Shown here piece by piece: positions 1 to 5,044 of a stretch of DNA of 7,419 bases. The stretch is from NCBI GenBank assembly GCA_029850565.1, contig JARCRR010000142.1:1-7419 (forward strand). Reading direction: 5' to 3'. Each line of letters starts with the position of its first letter. The first letter of the stretch is position 1. Source of the stretch: Gallionella sp. (GTDB taxonomy: Bacteria > Pseudomonadota > Gammaproteobacteria > Burkholderiales > Gallionellaceae). The notes below the pieces were generated by a model. That model saw only the letters and a list, made by a program, of their open reading frames with translations, ran no database searches and was not told where the DNA came from. A program made the position numbers and the translations under genes.

Positions 1-515
1 TTTCAGACCGTGCCAGTCGCGGCGAATATGAAGACAAGGGCGGCCCGGCGATGCGCGACTGGTTCACGCGGGTGCTGAGCAGTCCGTGGCAAGCAGTGAC
101 GCGCGTGATTCCCGATGAGCAGGCGCTGATCGAAAAGACGCTCATCGAGTTGTGCGATATCGAGGGATGTTCGCTGGTGGTCACCACAGGCGGCACCGGC
201 CCGGCCTTGCGCGATGTCACTCCGGAAGCGACCGAAGCGGTGTGCGAAAAGATGATGCCGGGATTCGGTGAGCTGATGCGCACTGCCTCGCTCAAGTTCG
301 TGCCGACCGCGATCCTTTCGCGTCAGACCGCGGGCATACGCGGCAAGAGTCTCATCATCAATCTGCCGGGTAAACCCTCGGCCATCGACGACTGCCTGAA
401 TGCGGTGTTTCCCGCCGTACCTTATTGCATCGATCTCATCGACGGGGCGTATCTGGAATCCGATGCCACACAGTGCAAAGCATTCCGTCCGGCGCATGCA
501 AAACCGAAAAGTTGA
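1..515 (+). CDS. mog: Molybdopterin adenylyltransferase, 5' end cut by window
   Basis: Cytoplasmic enzyme of molybdenum cofactor synthesis. The family adenylates molybdopterin before molybdate insertion. The reading frame is already open at base 3 (SDRASRGEYEDKGG...), upstream of the first in-frame ATG at 51, so the gene begins outside the window. About 170 residues are visible and probably only around ten N-terminal residues are missing. Family marks seen are the N-terminal SDRAS/GEYEDKGGP segment, the VVTTGGTGPALRDVTPEAT nucleotide/pterin-binding segment and the C-terminal INLPGKPSAI segment. It stops at TGA 513-515, 52 nt before modA. The pairing with a molybdate-binding protein agrees with the role. 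MoaB is a related fold, but the DRASRGEYEDKGGPAM start and the LPGKPSAI end favour Mog. Confidence 0.93.
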   Translation, partial: SDRASRGEYEDKGGPAMRDWFTRVLSSPWQAVTRVIPDEQALIEKTLIELCDIEGCSLVVTTGGTGPALRDVTPEATEAVCEKMMPGFGELMRTASLKFVPTAILSRQTAGIRGKSLIINLPGKPSAIDDCLNAVFPAVPYCIDLIDGAYLESDATQCKAFRPAHAKPKS

Positions 516-539
516 GCGCGTCAGTTGGCTTGGTATCAT
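512..539 (+). promoter_or_regulatory. Candidate sigma70 promoter for modA
   Basis: TTGAGC at 512-517 and TATCAT at 534-539 are separated by 16 bp and match the -35/-10 consensus at 4/6 and 5/6. The -35 overlaps the mog stop codon. Transcription would start near 546, about 20 nt before the modA ATG. I see no obvious ModE-type palindrome. This is a visual match only, and modA could also be read from an upstream mog promoter. Confidence 0.4.
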
Positions 540-567
540 TGCAAATAAATTCTTGTTGGAGTTAGAC

Positions 568-1341
568 ATGCGTCATTTCAAATTGCGCGATTTTGGTCTT
601 GCCGTGCTGGTGGTGTTCGGCGTGATGAGTGGGGCGGCGTGCGCGGCCGAGTTGCGCGTGGCGGTGGCATCCAATTTCTCGGCACCGCTGACGCGCATCG
701 CTCAGTTGTTTGAAAAAGAAAGCGGCCACACGGTGCAACTGAATTCGGGCTCCAGCGGCAAGCTATATGCGCAGATCAAGAGCGGTGCGCCGTTCGATGT
801 GTTTCTCGCCGCCGATGATGAGCTGCCGAAACGTCTGGTGCGCGAGGGTATGGCACAGGCTGGGTCACGTTTCGTTTATGCCACAGGCAGGCTGGTGCTG
901 TGGAGCATGTCGGCAGACTTCGTTGACGCCAAAGGGGCGGTATTGAATCAGGGCAACTTCGGCAGGCTGGCGATCGCCGATCCCCGTCTTGCACCCTACG
1001 GTGTGGCGGCGCAGGAAACACTGACAAAACTATTCATGTGGAATGCGATACAGCGCAAGCTGGTGAAGGGCGAAAACATCACGCAGACCTATCAGTTCGT
1101 CGCGACGGAAAATGCGGAACTGGGATTCGTCGCGCTGTCACAGATCATGCTCAACGGAAAGATAAGCACGGGGTCGTGGTGGCTGGTTCCGGCTGAAATG
1201 CATCAACCGTTGCATCAAAGTGCGGTGTTGCTATCCGCTGCAACAGATAAAGCGGCTGCGCAGGCTTTCCTTGATTTTCTCAAACGCCCGCAAGCGCTGG
1301 CGATCATGCGTGGTTATGGCTACGAATTCCCACTCAAATAA
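568..1341 (+). CDS. modA: Molybdate ABC transporter, periplasmic substrate-binding protein
   Basis: Binds molybdate (and usually tungstate) in the periplasm and delivers it to the ModBC importer. The 257-residue length is normal for ModA. The N-terminus is a signal peptide: basic MRHFKLR, a hydrophobic core to about residue 24, and a likely cleavage near ACA/AE. The mature start ELRVAVASNFSAPL and the downstream NSGSSGKLYAQIKSGAPFDVFLAADDELPKRL segment are the typical oxyanion-binding serine regions of ModA. The later IADPRLAPYGVAAQETL and the C-terminal AQAFLDFLKRPQALAIMRGYGYE are also standard. ATG 568 is chosen because GGAG at 558-561 sits 6 nt upstream and the signal peptide starts there; the frame stays open to 400 but only through the end of mog. 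The partner permease directly downstream is broken and no ATPase gene follows, so this binding protein has no intact local transporter. Confidence 0.95.
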   Translation: MRHFKLRDFGLAVLVVFGVMSGAACAAELRVAVASNFSAPLTRIAQLFEKESGHTVQLNSGSSGKLYAQIKSGAPFDVFLAADDELPKRLVREGMAQAGSRFVYATGRLVLWSMSADFVDAKGAVLNQGNFGRLAIADPRLAPYGVAAQETLTKLFMWNAIQRKLVKGENITQTYQFVATENAELGFVALSQIMLNGKISTGSWWLVPAEMHQPLHQSAVLLSAATDKAAAQAFLDFLKRPQALAIMRGYGYEFPLK

Positions 1342-1346
1342 GCGGC

Positions 1347-1559
1347 ATGGTAGCCCCCGCTGACCTGCAAGCCATCTGGCTGACGCTCAAACTGGCGAGT
1401 GTCACCACCGTGCTCTTGTTGTGTATCGCAACCCCGTTGGCCTGGTGGCTGGCCACCAGCCACCGCTGGTACAAGGGGGTCGTCTCGGCATTCATAGCGT
1501 TGCCGCTGGTGTTGCCGCCCACGGTGTTGGGTTTCTATCTGCTGAGTGCTAGTGGCTGA
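1347..1559 (+). pseudogene. modB: Truncated molybdate ABC permease remnant (modB')
   Basis: Starts 5 nt after the modA stop, as an operon gene would, and encodes only 70 residues where ModB is normally about 220-230. The visible part matches the ModB N-terminus: a first membrane segment (LTLKLASVTTVLLLCIATPLAWWLA) and the conserved FIALPLVLPPTVLGFYLL entry to the second. After FYLL the frame reads SASG and stops at TGA 1557-1559. The last codons lie inside the 3' end of the oppositely oriented grxD. Everything after the first two membrane segments is gone, including the cytoplasmic EAA loop that contacts the ATPase. It cannot form a permease by itself. The break suggests a deletion or rearrangement whose right edge is the grxD end; an assembly join is the alternative. 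An intact modBC elsewhere in the genome is possible. Confidence 0.85.
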
Positions 1560-1875
1560 CTGCTTTGGCGATCAGTTTCTGCAATTCGCCCTGTTCATAC
1601 ATGGCCAGCATGATGTCGGAGCCGCCTATCAACTCTCCGCCGACGTACAACTGGGGAAAGGTGGGGAAGTCCGCATAGAAGGGCAGGTTGTCATAGACCT
1701 CTTGGTCTGAAAAGACATTCACTGCGACATATTTTTCTACGCCGCACGCCTTCAGCACTTGCGCCGCACGTCCGGAAAAGCCGCATTGGGGAAACTGGGG
1801 TGTGCCTTTCATGTACAGGACGACAGGGTTGCTGGTGACGGTCTGTTTAATCTTGTCTAATGCGTTCTGATTCAT
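1549..1875 (-). CDS. grxD: Grx4-family monothiol glutaredoxin (CGFS type)
   Basis: Cytoplasmic monothiol glutaredoxin. The family binds a glutathione-ligated [2Fe-2S] cluster as a homodimer or with BolA proteins, and acts in Fe-S transfer rather than disulfide reduction. The protein has 108 residues, the usual bacterial Grx4 length. It shows VVLYMKGTP (about 18-26), the CGFS active site with Cys31, the FPTFPQLYVGGELIGGSDIML glutathione-binding region and a C-terminal helix. ATG 1875 is chosen over an in-frame TTG at 1890, because the strong GGAGAAG (about 1882-1888) lies 6 nt before this ATG and overlaps the TTG. It is last in the tusE-like/bolA/grxD set, 27 nt after the BolA-family gene. Its TAG stop (1549-1551) overlaps the modB remnant on the other strand, and no terminator is visible between the convergent genes. 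Confidence 0.95.
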   Translation of the reverse strand: MNQNALDKIKQTVTSNPVVLYMKGTPQFPQCGFSGRAAQVLKACGVEKYVAVNVFSDQEVYDNLPFYADFPTFPQLYVGGELIGGSDIMLAMYEQGELQKLIAKAVSH

Positions 1876-1902
1876 GCTGTTCTTCTCCAAATTTAAGATT
1901 GT

Positions 1903-2142
1903 TCAGGCTGATGCAGCCCATTGTGTCGGTGTGAGGGTCTTCATCGACAAGGCGTGGATCTTCTCCATCTTGTCGCCGAGTACCTGATACACCAGTTTGT
2001 GTTGTTGCAATAGGCTCTTGCCTTCGAAGGCTTGACTGACGATCAGCGCATCGAAATGGCGACCGTCGCCATCCACATGGATGTGTTCGCACTCAAGCCC
2101 TAGGAGGATGAATTCCTTAACGTTGTCGGGTGTCACTTTCAT
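1903..2142 (-). CDS. BolA-family protein (IbaG/YrbA-like)
   Basis: Small 79-residue BolA-fold protein. The family pairs with CGFS glutaredoxins to hold a [2Fe-2S] cluster, and some members bind DNA or affect stress responses. It shows the BolA pattern: an N-terminal helix (TPDNVKEFI), a short strand region GLECEHIHVDGDGRHFDALIVSQAF, then a helix around QQHKLVYQVLGDKM and a C-terminal strand HALSMKTLTP. Possible cluster ligands are His29 and His48, with Cys18 and His20/22 nearby. Short length and the lack of an N-terminal extension favour the IbaG/YrbA branch over long BolA. ATG 2142 has AAGGAA upstream at a suitable distance. Lying between a sulfur carrier gene and grxD, it is likely co-translated with its glutaredoxin partner; this is inferred from order and spacing. 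Confidence 0.92.
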   Translation of the reverse strand: MKVTPDNVKEFILLGLECEHIHVDGDGRHFDALIVSQAFEGKSLLQQHKLVYQVLGDKMEKIHALSMKTLTPTQWAASA

Positions 2143-2162
2143 TGTGTTCCTTGATTCAGTTT

Positions 2163-2187
2163 CGGAGCATCGCTCCGTGTTTTTGTT
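2163..2187 (+). terminator. Stem-loop with T tract, + strand orientation, between bolA-like and tusE-like genes
   Basis: CGGAGC (2163-2168), a 3-nt loop ATC and GCTCCG (2172-2177) form a perfect 6-bp stem, followed by TGTTTTTGTT. The T tract follows the stem only when read on the + strand, opposite to the flanking genes. Read in the gene direction it is simply a hairpin in the spacer before the BolA-like gene. It could stop antisense read-through from modA, whose own operon end has been lost, or act as a processing hairpin in the - strand mRNA. Confidence 0.4.
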
Positions 2188-2196
2188 CTAAAAGAC

Positions 2197-2490
2197 TTAG
2201 ACGCAACCAGTCGGTTTGGGCATGCCGCCGTACTTGGTGATGGGCTTCATCGGGCCCGTCATCCATAGATCGAACAACTCTTTCTGATCTTCCTCGATGT
2301 GCTTGGCGAATTTGCGAATGGGCGGGACAGAGCCGAATTCCTCATAATATTCACGGGCTTTGGTGATGTGTTCCCACTTCTTGTCATTCAATTCGTAGCC
2401 ATCAGCTGCGGCCATCGCACGGCCGATCTCGGGTGTCCAATCACTCATATCAACAAGGTAGCCGTCACCGTCACGATTAGGGATTTGCAT
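2197..2490 (-). CDS. TusE/DsrC-family sulfur relay protein, short form
   Basis: Small cytoplasmic sulfur-carrier protein of 97 residues. In the family, a persulfide on the penultimate cysteine passes sulfur to tRNA 2-thiouridine synthesis (TusE) or works in sulfite reduction and sulfur oxidation (DsrC). Seen here: N-terminal DGDGYLVDMSDWTPEIG, the middle WEHITKAREYYEEFGSVPPIRKF typical of the family, and the C-terminal arm GGMPKPTGCV with Cys96 penultimate. The position 11 residues before, where DsrC has its second cysteine, is Thr85, as in TusE. The segment between KFAKHIEE and LWMTGP is about ten residues shorter than in E. coli TusE as I recall it. No tusBCD or dsrAB genes are in the window, so the exact role is open. 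ATG 2490 has AAAGG about 8 nt upstream. First gene of the set with the BolA-like gene and grxD; the 54-nt gap to the next gene holds a hairpin. Confidence 0.88.
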   Translation of the reverse strand: MQIPNRDGDGYLVDMSDWTPEIGRAMAAADGYELNDKKWEHITKAREYYEEFGSVPPIRKFAKHIEEDQKELFDLWMTGPMKPITKYGGMPKPTGCV

Positions 2491-2525
2491 GGTTGTTACC
2501 TTTCAGGTCAAAAGAAATTGCGCGG

Positions 2526-2554
2526 ATTAAACATTAACCTAGTGATACAGTCAA
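2526..2554 (-). promoter_or_regulatory. Sigma70-type promoter for tusE-like/bolA-like/grxD
   Basis: On the - strand, TTGACT (2554-2549) and TTTAAT (2531-2526) are separated by exactly 17 bp, each 5/6 to consensus. A start near 2519 would give a leader of about 30 nt carrying the ribosome binding site of the TusE-like gene. This is the best promoter match in the window and fits the direction and place of the operon. Confidence 0.65.
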
Positions 2555-2566
2555 TTACTCCAAAGA

Positions 2567-2574
2567 GGGGGGGG
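2567..2574. repeat. Run of eight G
   Basis: Uninterrupted G8 lying 12 bp upstream of the -35 of the tusE-like promoter. Runs of this length can slip during replication. No coding gene spans it convincingly, so any effect would be on promoter spacing or upstream contacts. Confidence 0.9.
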
Positions 2575-2711
2575 CGTGCAGAAAGTGGTGCATCAGCAAT
2601 CAGTACATTCAAGCGGTAACCCGCGCGATGGATGTTTCGGCTACTTTTATGTGAAAGAGCCAGGCGATAGGCTGACAATTGAAACCGATAAGGTTTTGGG
2701 TGGTGGGGATT

Positions 2712-2764
2712 GAAAAAACATGGGCAGTTCGGAAAAACGAGTCCTTTTCCAGCAACCTGTCCCA
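2712..2764 (-). terminator. Imperfect inverted repeat with T run on - strand
   Basis: TGGGCAG (2721-2727) pairs with CTGTCCCA (2757-2764, one bulged T), enclosing GGAAAA (2731-2736) paired with TTTTCC (2745-2750). On the - strand the structure is followed by TGTTTTTTC (2720-2712), the form of an intrinsic terminator; on the + strand the tail is the weaker TTATTT. No - strand gene ends here, so it may shield the tusE-like promoter from upstream transcription, or be the end of an unseen - strand RNA. Confidence 0.4.
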
Positions 2765-2914
2765 TTATTTAGATAGATACGGATTCATTCTAAGGTGAGG
2801 ATAAGTTACAATGCCGTTGTCACACGCTCGGGGTCACAAAGATACCGTGACGTTTCGAGTGGAATATAAATAAGTTGTTATTTTCAACTGGTTTTGCTCG
2901 GGTGGCGGGGTATG

Positions 2915-2929
2915 CCGTCCACTCCGCCA
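2915..2929 (+). pseudogene. tRNA-Asp 3'-end remnant (with CCA)
   Basis: The 15 nt CCGTCCACTCCGCCA equal, from memory, the last T-stem bases, acceptor 3' strand, discriminator G and CCA of a common proteobacterial tRNA-Asp. The usual T-loop TTCGAGT does not precede it; the bases 2907-2913 are GGGGTAT instead. No full tRNA-Asp with a GTC anticodon can be folded here. A strong terminator begins 4 nt after CCA, as it would behind a real tRNA gene. Either a decayed tRNA, a tRNA-like RNA (2856-2929), or the 3' tRNA copy left at the far end of an integrated element. Confidence 0.5.
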
Positions 2930-2933
2930 ATTT

Positions 2934-2960
2934 AAAGGTGAACGCAAGTTCGCCTTTTTT
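2934..2960 (+). terminator. Intrinsic terminator before ppiD
   Basis: AAAGGTGAAC (2934-2943) pairs over 10 bp (one G-U) with GTTCGCCTTT (2948-2957) around a GCAA tetraloop, and a T6 run covers 2955-2960. This is one of the two clearest terminators in the window. It ends some + strand transcript upstream for which no intact gene is visible. Confidence 0.85.
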
Positions 2961-2966
2961 CATATG

Positions 2967-2994
2967 GGATGCCCGTTGTGGCATCCGTTCTTTT
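2967..2994 (+). other. Hairpin in ppiD leader
   Basis: GGATGCC (2967-2973), a 6-nt loop CGTTGT and GGCATCC (2980-2986) form a perfect 7-bp stem, followed by GTTCTTTT. It ends only 1 nt before the AGGTAGGG ribosome-binding region of ppiD (2995-3002). It could be a second, weaker terminator or a leader structure influencing ppiD expression. Confidence 0.5.
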
Positions 2995-3007
2995 AGGTAG
3001 GGCTACT

Positions 3008-4897
3008 ATGTTTGATTTCGTGCATGAAAGAAAGCGTTTGGTGCAGATCGTACTGGCGCTCATCGTTTTGCCTTTTGCGCTGTGGGGCGTGGACTCATAT
3101 CGGAATTCAGGTGACGTCGTTTCTCTGGCGAAAGTGAACGGAGAGAAGATCGGTCAGCAGGAATTCGATAATGCGATGGAGCAGCAACGCCAGAGAATCC
3201 GCGAGATGGCAGGGTCTAATTTTGATCCGGCGATATTCGATAAGCCTGAGATCAAGCATTCGGTTCTTGAAGGATTGGTCACGCAGCGCCTGATGCTCTT
3301 GGGTGCGCGTGAGGCAGGTCTGGTCGTCAGCGATGAGCAGATGGCGCAGATCATCGCGACAGTGGGTGCTTTCCAGAAAGACGGCAAGTTCGACAAACAG
3401 CAATATGAAGCAGCACTACGCACGCAGGGCATGACGCCGGCGATGTTCGAATATCGGGTACGTCAAGATCTGACGACTCGCCAATTGACCGATGCGTTCA
3501 CGCAGAATGGTTATGCTGCCGATGCTGTCGCGTCCAACTTGATTCGCCTGAACGAACAGCAGCGAGTCGTATCGTTGGCCAAGTTGGATTTGGCTGCATT
3601 TGCGAAACAAGCACAAGTGAATGATGCTGCAGTGAAGTCCTACTTCGAGCAAAACCCGCAGGATTTTCAAATTCCAGAGCGAGCCAAGATCGAGTACGTG
3701 ACCTTGTCTATCGACGCTTTGATGGAACAGGTTGTCGCTAAGGACAGTGAGATCAAAGCTTACTATGAAGAGCATTTGAGCGAGTTCGGCACACAAGAAC
3801 AACGCCAAGCTGCGCATATCTTGATCGCCTTGTCGAAGCAAGCGAGTGATGCAGAAAAGACAGAAGCCAAAAACAAGGCTGAGCAGGTGCTCAAGCAAGT
3901 CAAGCAGTCTCCGGCGAAGTTCGCCGAGTTGGCCAAACAATATTCGCAAGACCCCGGTTCGGCAGTCAATGGTGGGGACTTGGGTATGTTCGGTCGCGGT
4001 GCCATGGTCAAGCCGTTCGAGGAGTCGGTGTTCTCTTTGAAAGTGGGCGAGATAAGCGGCTTGGTACAGTCTGACTTCGGATATCACATCATCAAACTGG
4101 TCGCGATCAAAGCACCCAAGGTGCAGTCATTGAGCGAGGTCAAAGCGCTCATCACACAGCGAGTGAAGCTTCAGCAAGCCAGTGATCGGTTCGCGGAATT
4201 GGCCGAGAAGTTCAGCAATACGGTCTATGAGCAGAGCGACAGTCTTAAGCCTGCGGCCGAATTGGTCAAAGCGCCCGTGCAAGGCGGTGTATGGTTGAGC
4301 AAGGATAGGCAGTCTTCGGCAGCTTGGAATGAGAAGATCGTACAAGCCGTATTTTCTGACGATGTGCTGAAGAACAAGCGCAATACTTCCGCTATCGAGA
4401 TCGCGCCGAACACTTTGATGGCCGCACGGGTGAGCGAATATCAGGCTGCATCAGTGCGTCCTTTGGCTGAGGTGGCGGCATCGATCCGCAACAAGCTGCA
4501 ACAGCAGCAGGCAAAGCAGGCGCTTATCGAGCAGGGTAAGAAGATGTTGGAGCAGTTGCAGAAGGGCGAGAAATCCAGCGCCACGTTCCAGGCAGCACAG
4601 ACATTCACGCGCGCGCAACATGCCAATCTTGGCCAAGATGCGGCAAAGGCTTTGTTCCGTGCCGATGTAAGCAAACTGCCCGCTTACGTTGGTGTGGAAG
4701 ATGCGCAACTGGGGTATGTGCTGGCCCGTATCGACGCCGTGAAAGAATCTGACGCGGCTGACGATATGAAGCGTAATCGTTACGCACAACAGATCCGCCA
4801 GATCACAGGCGAGGAGATGTTAGCGGCCTATCTGGCTGATGCCAAGAAGAACGCTGACATCACCATGAAAGACTTTGCGGCGTCTGAAAAGAAATAA
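3008..4897 (+). CDS. ppiD: Membrane-anchored periplasmic folding factor / peptidyl-prolyl isomerase D
   Basis: Inner-membrane protein with a periplasmic chaperone body that meets substrates leaving the Sec translocon. The 629 residues are normal for PpiD. Layout: short basic cytoplasmic start (MFDFVHERKRL), one membrane anchor at about 11-31 (VQIVLALIVLPFALWGV), a SurA-like N-domain (about 35-250, with KVNGEKIGQQEFDNAM and ETxGxxxSDEQM-type repeats), one parvulin/PpiC domain at about 266-362 (QAAHILIALSKQ, FAELAKQYSQDPGSAVNGGDLGMFGRG, FGYHIIKL), and a C-terminal helical part resembling the N-domain region. In well-studied PpiD the parvulin domain is weak or inactive, so chaperone function is the safer claim. 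ATG 3008 is chosen because the anchor and family start begin here and AGGTAGGG precedes it; an upstream GTG at 2969 lies in the leader hairpin. Single gene between two terminators. Confidence 0.94.
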   Translation: MFDFVHERKRLVQIVLALIVLPFALWGVDSYRNSGDVVSLAKVNGEKIGQQEFDNAMEQQRQRIREMAGSNFDPAIFDKPEIKHSVLEGLVTQRLMLLGAREAGLVVSDEQMAQIIATVGAFQKDGKFDKQQYEAALRTQGMTPAMFEYRVRQDLTTRQLTDAFTQNGYAADAVASNLIRLNEQQRVVSLAKLDLAAFAKQAQVNDAAVKSYFEQNPQDFQIPERAKIEYVTLSIDALMEQVVAKDSEIKAYYEEHLSEFGTQEQRQAAHILIALSKQASDAEKTEAKNKAEQVLKQVKQSPAKFAELAKQYSQDPGSAVNGGDLGMFGRGAMVKPFEESVFSLKVGEISGLVQSDFGYHIIKLVAIKAPKVQSLSEVKALITQRVKLQQASDRFAELAEKFSNTVYEQSDSLKPAAELVKAPVQGGVWLSKDRQSSAAWNEKIVQAVFSDDVLKNKRNTSAIEIAPNTLMAARVSEYQAASVRPLAEVAASIRNKLQQQQAKQALIEQGKKMLEQLQKGEKSSATFQAAQTFTRAQHANLGQDAAKALFRADVSKLPAYVGVEDAQLGYVLARIDAVKESDAADDMKRNRYAQQIRQITGEEMLAAYLADAKKNADITMKDFAASEKK

Positions 4898-4916
4898 TCA
4901 TCCCCGTGTAATGATG

Positions 4917-4946
4917 AACGCCGCTCTTGTAGCGGCGTTTTGTTTT
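4917..4946 (+). terminator. Intrinsic terminator of ppiD
   Basis: AACGCCGCT (4917-4925), loop CTTGT and AGCGGCGTT (4931-4939) form a perfect 9-bp GC-rich stem followed by TTGTTTT, 19 nt after the ppiD stop. It separates ppiD from the ccm operon. Confidence 0.9.
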
Positions 4947-5007
4947 GTGGCCTCCCCTCCATGCTTCTATGTCAGTGAATCGGTAAGGCTTTGTGCTGAT
5001 GTGGTAG

Positions 5008-5044
5008 AGCCTCAGCGAGGTGCAATCGTATATAATCCGAGGCT
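5008..5044 (+). promoter_or_regulatory. Candidate ccm promoter with flanking inverted repeat
   Basis: TATAAT at 5031-5036 is a perfect -10 and would start transcription near 5043, about 30 nt before ccmA. There is no good -35: the place 17 bp upstream (5008-5013) reads AGCCTC. That hexamer is the exact inverse of GAGGCT at 5039-5044, so the two arms cover the -35 place and the start point, centres 31 bp apart. A regulator could use the arms, or the -10 may depend on an activator. Visual evidence only. Confidence 0.5.

Larger units (their letters stand above)
2575..3007. other. Gene-poor, structure-rich intergenic region upstream of ppiD
   Basis: No frame here gives a recognisable protein. 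A 45-codon GTG-started frame at 2576-2713 (+) begins right after the G run and ends just before the inverted repeat; I do not recognise it and do not call it a gene. From 2807 to 2930 there are several local hairpins: GTCAC/GTGAC around 2833-2850, a perfect 5-bp stem with 7-nt loop at 2873-2889, and a GC-rich stem around 2902-2920. They lead into the tRNA-Asp-like 3' end and a terminator. TACAAT at 2807-2812 could be a -10 for a + strand RNA of about 140 nt, but its -35 is poor. No confident ppiD promoter is visible after the terminator. Confidence 0.5.

Noticed and set aside
3..569. 188-codon frame on the - strand opposite mog
   Set aside because: Shadow of the mog coding sequence; composition is not protein-like and it matches no family I know.
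1876..1890. TTG start giving grxD five extra residues
   Set aside because: The TTG overlaps the ribosome binding site that serves the ATG at 1875, which is also the family start.
2508..2765. 85-codon frame on the - strand upstream of the tusE-like gene
   Set aside because: It runs through the promoter, the G run and the inverted repeat, and the translation is not protein-like.
2806..2862. Second tRNA-Asp-like stretch (GTCAC...GGGGTC...TTTCGAGT)
   Set aside because: Short matches to the anticodon and T-loop regions of tRNA-Asp, but the arms do not fold into a tRNA and the spacing is wrong; chance similarity cannot be excluded.
2561..3007. CRISPR array or tandem repeats in the long spacer
   Set aside because: No regularly spaced direct repeats were seen; the structures there are single inverted repeats.
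3416..4087. 223-codon frame on the - strand inside ppiD
   Set aside because: Antisense to the conserved SurA-like and parvulin parts of ppiD, with no recognisable protein pattern.
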